DNA of 6,491 bases, taken from assembly GCA_023818785.1 (NCBI GenBank), contig JAMWCO010000086.1, positions 1 through 6,491 on the forward strand, in the 5' to 3' direction. Below are positions 1-6,491 of this stretch, piece by piece. The notes below the pieces were generated by a model that was not told the DNA's origin, made no database searches, and saw only the letters and a list, made by a program, of their open reading frames with translations. The translations under genes were made by a program, and so were the position numbers. The DNA is from Candidatus Omnitrophota bacterium (GTDB lineage: Bacteria > Ratteibacteria > UBA8468 > B48-G9 > JAFGKM01). Position 1 is the stretch's first letter, and each line of letters opens with the position of its first letter.

Positions 1-779
1 TGGATGCTGGAGTTCCTATAAAAAAACATGTTGGTGGTGTCTCTATTGGATTGATAAAAGAGGAGAATGAATACATTATTTTAACAGATATTGCTGGTGA
101 AGAAGACCATTATGGTGATATGGATTTGAAAATTGCTGGAACAAAAGAAGGAATAACTGGATTTCAAATGGATGTGAAGACAACCTCTCTTACATTTGAA
201 ATTTTGACACAGGCAGTCTATCAATCAAAACAAGCAAGAGAAGAAATACTTGATAAAATGTATAAAACAATATCTTCTCCAAGAAAATCTTTATCTCCTT
301 ATGCCCCTAAAATTTTAACAATAAAGATAAATCCAGAAAAAGTAGGTCTTGTAATTGGTACTGGTGGTAAAACAATAAAGAAAATTATAGAAGAAACAGG
401 TGTTAAAATAGATATTCTTGAAGAAGGTGAAATAAGGATATATTCGGATAATATAGAAGCATGTAAAAAGGCGTCAAATGAAATAAATAAAATTGCTGAA
501 GAACCTGAAATTGGTCAGGTCTATGAAGGTATAGTAACAAAAATATTTCCATTTGGTGCAGTTGTTAAATTTTTACCTTCTCAGGAAGGTCTTGTTCATA
601 TATCTGAATTGGCTCCATTTAGAATTAAAAAAGTTGAAGATGTAGTAAAAGTTGGCTCTCCAATAAAAGTTAAAGTCATTGGAATAGATGAACAAGGCAA
701 AGTTATTTTAAGTAGAAAAAGGGTAATTGAAGATGAAATTAAAGGAGAAAAAAATGAAAAAAGCAATAAAAATAAATAA
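1..779 (+). CDS. pnp: Polyribonucleotide nucleotidyltransferase (PNPase), C-terminal part, cut by window edge
   Basis: This is the 3' end of the exoribonuclease that degrades RNA phosphorolytically, or adds tails in reverse, in the cytoplasm, often in a degradosome. The reading frame is open from base 3 (DAGVPIKKHVGG, a PNPase signature), so the gene starts outside the window; the TTG at 51 is internal. In order there are the end of the second RNase PH core (about 3-290), a KH domain (about 306-500, with the GxxG loop seen as IGTGGKTI) and an S1 RNA-binding domain (about 507-720), then a short Lys-rich tail. The core motif EEDHYGDMD keeps the two Asp residues (codons 105-107 and 123-125) that match the metal-binding pair known from E. 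coli PNPase. The KH and S1 domains look complete, so nothing suggests truncation. The last 26 bases overlap the next gene, pointing to co-transcription. Confidence 0.97.
   Translation, partial: DAGVPIKKHVGGVSIGLIKEENEYIILTDIAGEEDHYGDMDLKIAGTKEGITGFQMDVKTTSLTFEILTQAVYQSKQAREEILDKMYKTISSPRKSLSPYAPKILTIKINPEKVGLVIGTGGKTIKKIIEETGVKIDILEEGEIRIYSDNIEACKKASNEINKIAEEPEIGQVYEGIVTKIFPFGAVVKFLPSQEGLVHISELAPFRIKKVEDVVKVGSPIKVKVIGIDEQGKVILSRKRVIEDEIKGEKNEKSNKNK
741..747 (+). promoter_or_regulatory. Shine-Dalgarno site of the isomerase gene, inside pnp
   Basis: AAAGGAG lies six bases before the ATG at 754. It favours that start over the in-frame TTG at 727 and ATG at 733, which have no comparable site upstream. 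It sits within the final codons of pnp, so ribosomes finishing pnp pass over it; translational coupling is an inference. Confidence 0.8.
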
Positions 780-2469
780 AAAAATTGATTCATATACCAA
801 AAATGTAGTAATTGGTGTCTTTGCTCCTTGTGATCCAAGAATTGATGAAGAATCACGACAAAGAGTGAAAAATATAATTGAAATGGCAGCAAATATTATA
901 GCAGAGAATGTAAAACTACCAGATGGTTCTTATTGCAAAGTTGTTTATAGCGATATTTTAATTGATGGAGAAAAACAAGCAGATATAGTTGCAAGGCAAT
1001 TTGAAGAAGAGAAAGTAAACATATTGGTTGGAGTCCCAGATACATGGGCTTTCCCACAATTAACTTTAATTTCATTTTTACAACAATTTCCTCCTGATAC
1101 TCCTATAAATCTTACATGTGGTAATAGTGGTCCAAAGCCAGGAGTTGTATATACTCATGCATGTAGTGGTGCAATATCTCAATATGGAAAGTTAATCCAC
1201 ATAATTGTTGGAAACTGGCCAGATACTGGATTAAATCCTATTATGAGCGAAAATACTGCAAAACAACTCATTGACTGGTGTTATGCAGCAATTACATATG
1301 TTGGACTTAAAGGAAGAAGAATTGTAATCTTTGGACATGATTCTATGGGAATGGAAACTGCCCTTGCTCATATAATCCCCACAAGAAAAATATTTGGTAT
1401 AGAGATAACACGACTTGATATGAAATTAGTTGCAGATATGTTAAACAAACATGCATATAATAAAAATGAGTTAAAAGAATTAAGAAACTTCTTGGAAAAA
1501 AATTCAGGTGGGATAGAATTAAGAAATGAAGATGATAGTAAACGACTTGACCAATCACTTGCAATGTATTTAATTGTGAGGGATATTATGAATGATTTAA
1601 ATGCAGTTGGTGGTGGATTTATGAGTCAACTTGAATGGGGTTCTGATAAAAGAGGAATTCCTTTACCTGTTGCAGACATAATGGAATCTCTATTTAACTC
1701 TACTTTTGACCATAAAGGTAAAAAGCCACCAATTCCATATGCTACTGAAGCAGATGTTCAAGGACTTTTAACGATGCTATTTTTTACTTGGCTTACAGGA
1801 GGTGCACCTCCTTTATTTATGGATTTCAGAAAAGTGTGGGAAGGATGGGAAATAAGACAACTTGCTGAAAAAATAGGAGTTAAAATAGAAGGAGATGAAA
1901 TTTGGGCAGTAAAAGGTTTTGTAGATGGGGACAATTCAGGTAGTGCTTCATTTGATTGGGCTGGATATCCATGGGAACAACCAGAAGAAATAATGAAAAG
2001 GATAAAATTCCCTCTTGCTGATGAATTTTATTTTCCAGGTCTTGGGAATTCAGTTACTTTTGTTTCTCCTGGTGGCATAAAAGGTATAGCAGGACGACTT
2101 GCTTATAGTTCTTTAAATAATATTTTTTCACTTGTCTGGGATGAAGCAGAAACTGTCCAACTTCCTGAAAAATTGTCAGAAGCAGTATGTAAAACATCTA
2201 CTTATACATGGCCTCATACATTTGTTGTTCCAAAATATGCAAGTATGGTTGAATACAAACAATATGCTCCTGCAAATCACTTCCATATGGTTTGGAATTT
2301 GTCTGTTGCACGACTTGAATACTGGATGGATTTAAGTAATGTTTTATCTGTAAATGCTTGGCAAGAAAGACCTAAATTTATTGAAGGGGTTGATAGACCT
2401 TTACCTTTACTTTATTTAATTAATGGTGGAGAGACAGAAACAAAATTAAAAATTGCTTCAAAATTTTAA
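754..2469 (+). CDS. L-fucose isomerase family protein (FucI/AraA-type ketol isomerase)
   Basis: This is a predicted cytoplasmic, metal-dependent aldose-ketose isomerase of the L-fucose/L-arabinose isomerase fold. It has 571 residues from the ATG at 754, near the 591 of E. coli FucI. The match runs the full length: HDSMGM near 195-200 aligns with GVSMGI of FucI, GGGFMSQLEW near 286-295 with the AAGFQGQRHW region, then ATEADVQG, a STYTWPHTF block near 482-490 and NHFH near 508-511. The residues equivalent to the E. coli metal ligands Glu337, Asp361 and His528 appear as Glu332 (ATEAD), Asp357 (FMDFR) and His509 (NHFH), with nearly the same Glu-Asp spacing. There is no signal peptide or membrane segment. 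Identity to true FucI looks moderate and the C-terminal segment differs, so the substrate (L-fucose, D-arabinose or another aldose) is open and no symbol is given. It overlaps pnp by 26 bases and converges on the glycosidase locus. Confidence 0.88.
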   Translation: MKKAIKINKKIDSYTKNVVIGVFAPCDPRIDEESRQRVKNIIEMAANIIAENVKLPDGSYCKVVYSDILIDGEKQADIVARQFEEEKVNILVGVPDTWAFPQLTLISFLQQFPPDTPINLTCGNSGPKPGVVYTHACSGAISQYGKLIHIIVGNWPDTGLNPIMSENTAKQLIDWCYAAITYVGLKGRRIVIFGHDSMGMETALAHIIPTRKIFGIEITRLDMKLVADMLNKHAYNKNELKELRNFLEKNSGGIELRNEDDSKRLDQSLAMYLIVRDIMNDLNAVGGGFMSQLEWGSDKRGIPLPVADIMESLFNSTFDHKGKKPPIPYATEADVQGLLTMLFFTWLTGGAPPLFMDFRKVWEGWEIRQLAEKIGVKIEGDEIWAVKGFVDGDNSGSASFDWAGYPWEQPEEIMKRIKFPLADEFYFPGLGNSVTFVSPGGIKGIAGRLAYSSLNNIFSLVWDEAETVQLPEKLSEAVCKTSTYTWPHTFVVPKYASMVEYKQYAPANHFHMVWNLSVARLEYWMDLSNVLSVNAWQERPKFIEGVDRPLPLLYLINGGETETKLKIASKF

Positions 2470-2482
2470 AATAAAATTCTTT

Positions 2483-2499
2483 CGGAGGACGGTCCTCCG
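2483..2499. terminator. GC-rich hairpin between convergent genes, candidate bidirectional terminator
   Basis: Perfect inverted repeat CGGAGGAC-G-GTCCTCCG; sterically a 7-bp stem with a CGG loop. On the plus strand it can extend outwards by a U-G and two U-A pairs. It fills most of the 36-base gap between the isomerase stop (2467-2469) and the glycosidase stop (2506-2508), where a shared terminator is expected. It is not canonical: on the plus strand the bases after the stem are A-rich before a few Ts, and on the minus strand a T-rich stretch follows only after AAAGAA. Role by position is likely; mechanism is unproven. It could also be a dispersed intergenic repeat. Confidence 0.6.
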
Positions 2500-2505
2500 G
2501 AAAAA

Positions 2506-4416
2506 TTATTTAGGCAATCTTCCACTTATTGCTAATAAAGCATATTCAATAGAATTACAAACAGGTTCAGGAATTAATTTTTCTAATGAGATAGTTTCAA
2601 TTTCTTTTTCTGGATATGGATTAACCCATTCATACTGATAAATTGCTATATCCGGAGGTAAATTTTTTTCTTTTGCATCTTTTGTATAACCTTCCCAGAT
2701 AGAACGAGAATCAACTACATATTTACTGAAAATAGAATTTTTATAAGTTGAATTTATTTTCCATAGTGAAATATTCCACCCAAAATTGATTGTAAAATCT
2801 GTTGATGTTCCATCTTTATATTTAATAGTATATTTAACTATTGGTGGGCCATAAGGATTATCAAAATAATTTGATCTATCTAAACGAATGTTGCTATTTA
2901 TATGTGCTACATGTAAAAGTATCAAACTTCCAAATTTTTCTCCAATTTTTATTGAAAACATATCATCTTTATTTTTCAATTTTATACACATAGGAATATT
3001 CTCTCTAAATGAGAATTTAAATGGAATACCATCTATTTCTTTTTTTGAAAAATCCATTAAAGAAAGGTCAAATTTCTCACCTAAACCGAACCAGCCATTT
3101 CCATCTTTATCAATACAAGTAGTATTAACAATAGAAGATATATCAATAGTTTTTACTTCTTTTGAACAATATAAAAGGGGTTTTCTTGACCAGTTATGCA
3201 TAAGAAAATTCCCATATATCCTTTCATATTTTTTCCATGTATAATCCTTATCGTCTGGGAATATGTTCCATGCTGCATTTGCATAAATTGCCTGTGCCAT
3301 AGGACCATATAAAGAAAGAGACATACCACGAGTCATTGACAGCCACCAATTATAAGCAAATACACCAATACCTCTTGCTGTTATCATATTTTCATAAATT
3401 CTATTTATACGACAACCAGTTGTAAGTTTCCAGTTTTCTATCCCAAGTTTTTCAAATTCTGGAATGGCAGGTTCATCCAAATAAGACCAATGTGCTGCAA
3501 TTATATCTTTTGGCAATTTATCACGAATAAGAGCACATTTAAACTGATTAAATCCATTATGTTGTTCTACAAGCATATCTGTATACATAACCATTCTATA
3601 TCCTTTCTTCCTTAAATAATCAGCAAGTTTATTGATATGCTCAAGATATATCTCATTTTTAGGGATACCTTCACAATACTTACATCTTTTTTCAGGGGGA
3701 ACTTCAAATGTTTTCCAGGACACCTCATCTAATCCTACAAGAAAATATTTTGATTTATACTCAGGATTTTCACTTGTTATTTTTATTAGTTCGTCATAAA
3801 AAGCAAAAAGTGTAGGATATGTCACTGGATTTTTTGTACACAAAGTAAATCTATCACCATCTTCTCTTAAATGTGCATATTCAGGAAAATTTAAAAGCCA
3901 TTCCATATGACCGTGTGAAAAAAGCATTGGAAATACATTTACATATCTTGTATTTACAAATTTTATAATTTTTCTAAATTCTTCACCTGTCCATCCTTGT
4001 TTTAATCTAATAGTAGGGGCACATTCCCAGTGATAAAAACAACTAACACCTATCCCAATTTCATTGTATCTAAATTTTAAAGGAAACTTTTCTAACATAT
4101 CACAATATAATTCTGGAGGGACTTTTTGAACTCGCATATAACCTTGAATATCATCGGTCAATACCCTTGTTTTAAAATCAGGCCAATCTACTATTAAACA
4201 TTCCTGAGCATATATAGGTGGTCCTATTTCTCCTGTTGTCATTTTTATAATATCAAGTAAAACATCTATTCCATATAAAACTCCTCTTTTTTCATTCCCA
4301 ATTATTATGATCTTATCACTATCAATATTTAATAGATATCCATCATACTTAATTTTTTCATATCTTTCTTTAAAACCTTTTTTTTTGTAATGTTCCTTTA
4401 ATTTCTTCATTTTCAC
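2506..4416 (-). CDS. GH20-type beta-N-acetylhexosaminidase, catalytic (3') half of a frame-split gene
   Basis: This frame encodes the catalytic half of a glycoside hydrolase family 20-like enzyme, which typically removes terminal GlcNAc or GalNAc by substrate-assisted catalysis. Numbered from the GTG at 4416, residues 24-57 (GYLLNIDSDKIIIIGN then GVLYGIDVLLDII) are the second half of a GH20b domain. A TIM barrel follows, about 75-390, with SHGHMEWLLNFPEY near 167-180 and the Asp-Glu pair D230-E231 in FLVGLDEV, matching the catalytic DE of GH20. Trp310 and Trp357-358 are candidate substrate-stacking residues. An unusual CKYC (245-248) follows the DE pair. Residues about 420-636 form an unassigned beta-rich domain (SLILLHVAH, then YTIKYKDGTSTDF). 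The GTG start directly follows a TAA and has no Shine-Dalgarno site, and the first residues are Lys-rich filler, so this is most likely not an independent gene but the continuation of the upstream frame. Confidence 0.85.
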   Translation of the reverse strand: MKMKKLKEHYKKKGFKERYEKIKYDGYLLNIDSDKIIIIGNEKRGVLYGIDVLLDIIKMTTGEIGPPIYAQECLIVDWPDFKTRVLTDDIQGYMRVQKVPPELYCDMLEKFPLKFRYNEIGIGVSCFYHWECAPTIRLKQGWTGEEFRKIIKFVNTRYVNVFPMLFSHGHMEWLLNFPEYAHLREDGDRFTLCTKNPVTYPTLFAFYDELIKITSENPEYKSKYFLVGLDEVSWKTFEVPPEKRCKYCEGIPKNEIYLEHINKLADYLRKKGYRMVMYTDMLVEQHNGFNQFKCALIRDKLPKDIIAAHWSYLDEPAIPEFEKLGIENWKLTTGCRINRIYENMITARGIGVFAYNWWLSMTRGMSLSLYGPMAQAIYANAAWNIFPDDKDYTWKKYERIYGNFLMHNWSRKPLLYCSKEVKTIDISSIVNTTCIDKDGNGWFGLGEKFDLSLMDFSKKEIDGIPFKFSFRENIPMCIKLKNKDDMFSIKIGEKFGSLILLHVAHINSNIRLDRSNYFDNPYGPPIVKYTIKYKDGTSTDFTINFGWNISLWKINSTYKNSIFSKYVVDSRSIWEGYTKDAKEKNLPPDIAIYQYEWVNPYPEKEIETISLEKLIPEPVCNSIEYALLAISGRLPK

Positions 4417-6169
4417 TTAAACCAATAATTATATCTGCATCTTTTATATTATTCGTCTTTATTATAGATATCCCATAAAACTTTCTCAATTCTTCTTGTA
4501 ATTTTTCACCACAAAAACTAATATCATTATTGCTTAAAAAATACCTCATATAATCTTTAATCTCTTTTTTATCTTTATACAATTTAAACTCCTTTGGTTC
4601 AGGGAAAATTGCGATAGCATCAATTGGTAACCTTTTTAAATCCGATTCTATAAATTCATTAAACCGAATTTCAAAAAATTGGGGAATTTTATTTTTTGTT
4701 AAAGTTAATAATTGAACATAATAATTGCCAGTCTGTTTTATATTAAAATTCACAGGAATGTTAAAGTATTCTTCTTGTATATTGCCTTCTTTTTTATAAA
4801 TTGTATCTTCATCAGAAAATATCCACAATTTATAATTTGAAAAAGAATTGGAATTGCCTTTTATCATATAATATCCAGTATCTATTCTGGTAAATGCAAA
4901 ATTATTTATATATGATTCCAAAAATTCTTCACCTTGTGGGACAAAAAGTAAGACACCAAAATCAAATATTCCATCCCATTTAGTTGTTGTCCATCCAGTT
5001 CTTTCAGAAACATTATTATTTTCATAAGTTGTCCTTGTAACATTAAATCCTATAAAAGAAGTCGTTTCTGGATTCATTTCAAGTGCATTCCAAGGAAGGA
5101 AAAATTCTGCTTCCCATCTATCTGAATATTTATTTGACGCTATTTTATAACTAACACTCTGGTCTCTCCAAAAATGATGTGCACCTATTTTACCGTTTGC
5201 ATTTACAGCATATTTTCTCATATTTTTTATTGTTTTTGGTATTTCTGGAGGAAGAAAATAAAATTCTATACATTCATCTTTCCATATATCAGATGTATCT
5301 GTGGTAATATCTGATTTAAGTTTTTTCATATCTTTCTTATACATTATACAACCAAAAAAAATACCATCTTTATCCCATTTCATTAATACTTTTGTCTCTT
5401 CCTTAGGTTTTCTGTTACTACATATGAAAGAAGTATTATCGTCTGGTAATGAAAGTTCTATTTTATTTGCATCTGACCATTCTTTTATTTCTACTTTACC
5501 ATCTATTTTGACAGAAAAAGAAGAAAAAGGAATATCAACTTGTTTCATTTTTTGAGGAAGTATAACTGAAATATTTTGTACTATCCCTATTTCTCCTATA
5601 TCAAGGGTTCCAGTTACTTTATATGTAATTATAAATATCTGGTGTAATTCTTTAATATCAAATAGATGAGTCTGCCTACAAAAACCACCAAGAGGGATTT
5701 CTACTTTTTGCCATGCTCCAGGAGTTACAGGTAATCTATTTGAAAAATTATATGATTTTCCTTCGCTTTCACTGTAAGTTATATATTCCATATGAATTCT
5801 ATCTGTAAATTCACCTGTAAATCTCACCCAGAAATAAAATCCATGAATAGGTTTATCCTTCCAGTTTGAAGATATCTTTTTAAAAAGTTTAGGATTACTC
5901 AAAGTCATTTGTGCATTATTTAGATAAACCCTCAAATATGTCTTAAATTTCTCATCTTTTTCATCAACAATCCTTTCTGCTTTACATTCTCCTCCTCCCC
6001 AGGGATTTGCGAACCAGTTTTCCCCTGTTTCTTCCTCAGTAAAAGTGAGTATTGGAGTATAAAGTTTATTCTGCTGACCTTCAATTTGACCTGAAATAAA
6101 AGATAAAGTTAAAAAATAAAATCCTAATATCCATAAACAAAATTTTTTTCTCATACTTCCTCTCCTCAT
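4370..6169 (-). CDS. Secreted carbohydrate-binding 5' half of the frame-split GH20 glycosidase
   Basis: The frame encodes 599 residues. A signal peptide covers about 1-28 (Arg/Lys start, hydrophobic core, ISG before Gln28), so the product is exported. Residues about 40-198 look like a galactose-binding-type beta sandwich (PGAWQKVEIPLGGF near 150-163, then TLDIGEIGIV). Residues about 212-410 match a CBM9-like domain: IDGKVEIKEW (222-231), WKDECIEFYF (296-305), RWEAEFFLPW (351-360), GFNVTRT and a closing FGVLLF. A beta-rich linker spans about 420-505. From about 515 (AIAIFPEPKEF, later DADIIIGLSE) begins a GH20b domain that is cut off after TLQKKRF, mid-fold; its other half opens the next frame. 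The start at 6169 follows a good Shine-Dalgarno site; a second ATG at 6154, preceded by GAGGAGAGGAAG, would give a shorter leader and is a fair alternative. It lies 37 bases after the preceding minus-strand gene. Confidence 0.85.
   Translation of the reverse strand: MRRGSMRKKFCLWILGFYFLTLSFISGQIEGQQNKLYTPILTFTEEETGENWFANPWGGGECKAERIVDEKDEKFKTYLRVYLNNAQMTLSNPKLFKKISSNWKDKPIHGFYFWVRFTGEFTDRIHMEYITYSESEGKSYNFSNRLPVTPGAWQKVEIPLGGFCRQTHLFDIKELHQIFIITYKVTGTLDIGEIGIVQNISVILPQKMKQVDIPFSSFSVKIDGKVEIKEWSDANKIELSLPDDNTSFICSNRKPKEETKVLMKWDKDGIFFGCIMYKKDMKKLKSDITTDTSDIWKDECIEFYFLPPEIPKTIKNMRKYAVNANGKIGAHHFWRDQSVSYKIASNKYSDRWEAEFFLPWNALEMNPETTSFIGFNVTRTTYENNNVSERTGWTTTKWDGIFDFGVLLFVPQGEEFLESYINNFAFTRIDTGYYMIKGNSNSFSNYKLWIFSDEDTIYKKEGNIQEEYFNIPVNFNIKQTGNYYVQLLTLTKNKIPQFFEIRFNEFIESDLKRLPIDAIAIFPEPKEFKLYKDKKEIKDYMRYFLSNNDISFCGEKLQEELRKFYGISIIKTNNIKDADIIIGLSENEEIKGTLQKKRF
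4378..4386 (-). other. A9 run in mRNA sense: frame junction of the GH20 gene
   Basis: The two glycosidase frames overlap here. Upstream frame: ...TTA CAA AAA AAA AGG TTT TAA (L-Q-K-K-R-F-stop). Downstream frame through the same bases: TAC AAA AAA AAA GGT TTT AAA. One A fewer (A8), two more (A11), or a +1 ribosomal shift joins TLQKK directly to GFKERYEK and restores a full GH20b domain and a protein of about 1220 residues, with the catalytic pair near 814-815. The shift must fall between the downstream frame's stop (4417-4419) and the upstream frame's stop (4370-4372). This is the longest single-base run I see in the window; others reach about seven. Confidence 0.8.
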
Positions 6170-6174
6170 TTTGA

Positions 6175-6181
6175 CTCCTTT
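6175..6181 (-). promoter_or_regulatory. Shine-Dalgarno site of the glycosidase gene
   Basis: In minus-strand sense this reads AAAGGAG, five bases before the ATG at 6169. It is the same sequence as the isomerase site and supports 6169 as the start. A second purine-rich stretch (GAGGAGAGGAAG) between the two ATGs could serve the alternative start at 6154. Confidence 0.7.
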
Positions 6182-6206
6182 ATCATTTTTTTATATTTAA
6201 ATATTC

Positions 6207-6491
6207 TTACTTTATATATGGTGGTTGTAAACTCAATCTCCAAAAATTAGGTGGTGCCTGATAAAATCTTTTATCTTCTCTTCTAAGTGATTCTACATGG
6301 TAATCAAGAAAAAGAGCATTTGCAAACTTTGTATGTCTAAAATCAACTGCAATCTGTCCTGAACTTATAACCCAAAATCCCGCTTTTTTATAACTAGGTA
6401 ATCACATTAGGCACAGATAAGTCAAATTTTTGTAAAAGTTCTTTTTGTTTTTTAGAAACCTCTGTCAAATAAGTTCTGCCATTTTCCATCT
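6207..6491 (-). pseudogene. Prepilin-like H-X9-DG protein, 3' end, frame-disrupted and cut by window edge
   Basis: The last 64 codons (6401-6210, stop TAA 6207-6209) read LPSYKKAGFWVISSGQ, then a stretch with DFRHTKFANALFLDYHVESL. The His, nine residues, then Asp-Tyr, in an RH...NALFLDxHVE context, fits the C-terminal H-X9-DG motif of type II secretion pseudopilin-like proteins (DUF1559 type), with Tyr in place of Gly. This frame has a TGA at 6402-6404 and no usable start after it. The frame one base away is open from the window edge to a TAG at 6394-6396 and encodes ENGRTYLTEVSKKQKELLQK followed by FDLSVPNVIT. Skipping one base between 6404 and 6397 joins them as ...SVPNV-LPSYKK.... The N-terminal pilin helix would lie outside the window. 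It may be a real pseudogene or a gene with a sequencing indel; the family call rests on a short motif. Confidence 0.55.

Noticed and set aside
727..753. Longer isomerase start at TTG 727 or ATG 733
   Set aside because: It would add a Lys-rich extension encoded by the pnp tail and the Shine-Dalgarno site itself; the ATG at 754 has the correctly spaced site.
596..892. Minus-strand open frame of 98 codons opposite the pnp/isomerase junction
   Set aside because: It lies antisense to two well-supported genes, is rich in Phe, Leu and Ser as expected from reading AT-rich coding DNA backwards, and has no recognisable domain.
1343..1564. Minus-strand open frame of 73 codons inside the isomerase
   Set aside because: Antisense to a conserved enzyme region with a composition typical of spurious frames.
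2453..2638. Plus-strand open frame of 61 codons across the hairpin and the end of the glycosidase
   Set aside because: It is antisense to the glycosidase C-terminus and includes the hairpin as coding sequence; no domain and no convincing ribosome-binding site.
2888..3244. Plus-strand open frame of 118 codons inside the glycosidase
   Set aside because: Fully antisense to the GH20 C-terminal domain, with low-complexity composition; a shadow of the real gene.
6193..6204. Perfect 12-base palindrome ATATTTAAATAT before the glycosidase start
   Set aside because: All A/T in an AT-rich gap, so chance is likely; no second half-site or recognisable promoter spacing supports an operator.
1..6491. CRISPR arrays, tRNA or rRNA genes, transposases, attachment sites
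   Set aside because: No regularly spaced repeats, cloverleaf-like or rRNA-like segments, or transposase motifs were seen; nearly all bases are accounted for by the listed genes.

Overview
The window is AT-rich (roughly two-thirds A+T by eye, not counted exactly), tightly packed and bacterial. It holds the 3' end of a housekeeping RNA-processing gene, one complete sugar-isomerase gene, a large secreted glycosidase locus on the opposite strand, and the tail of a pseudopilin-like gene. Tail proteins of the H-X9-DG type, CBM9-like modules and GH20-like enzymes together are typical of PVC-type lineages (Lentisphaerae, Planctomycetes, Verrucomicrobia) and neighbouring uncultured phyla such as Omnitrophota. 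That placement is an inference from gene content and is not firm.

Plus strand, 1-2469: the C-terminal part of polynucleotide phosphorylase (second RNase PH core, KH, S1) runs in from the left edge. Its last 26 bases overlap the start of an L-fucose isomerase family gene, whose Shine-Dalgarno sequence lies inside pnp. The isomerase keeps the Glu/Asp/His metal-site trio of the family. A GC-rich perfect hairpin sits in the 36-base gap between this gene and the convergent minus-strand genes.

Minus strand, 6491-2506 (transcribed right to left): first comes the broken 3' end of a prepilin-like H-X9-DG protein, which needs a one-base shift to be read through. After 37 bases comes a secreted, multi-domain GH20-type beta-N-acetylhexosaminidase. 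The glycosidase is split into two overlapping frames at a run of nine A residues (in mRNA sense). Reading one base fewer there joins the two halves of a GH20 N-terminal domain and gives a continuous protein of about 1220 residues: signal peptide, carbohydrate-binding-like domain, CBM9-like domain, beta linker, GH20b domain, GH20 catalytic barrel, C-terminal beta domain.

Taken together, the glycosidase would release N-acetylhexosamine from outside glycans and the isomerase would process a deoxy- or aldo-sugar in the cytoplasm, so the locus fits glycan scavenging. The genes are convergent, however, so a shared pathway is only an inference. The most interesting observation is the A9 junction: a real slippage or frameshift switch, a recent mutation, or a sequencing indel. 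A second shift of the same direction in the neighbouring gene makes erosion or assembly error a serious alternative.
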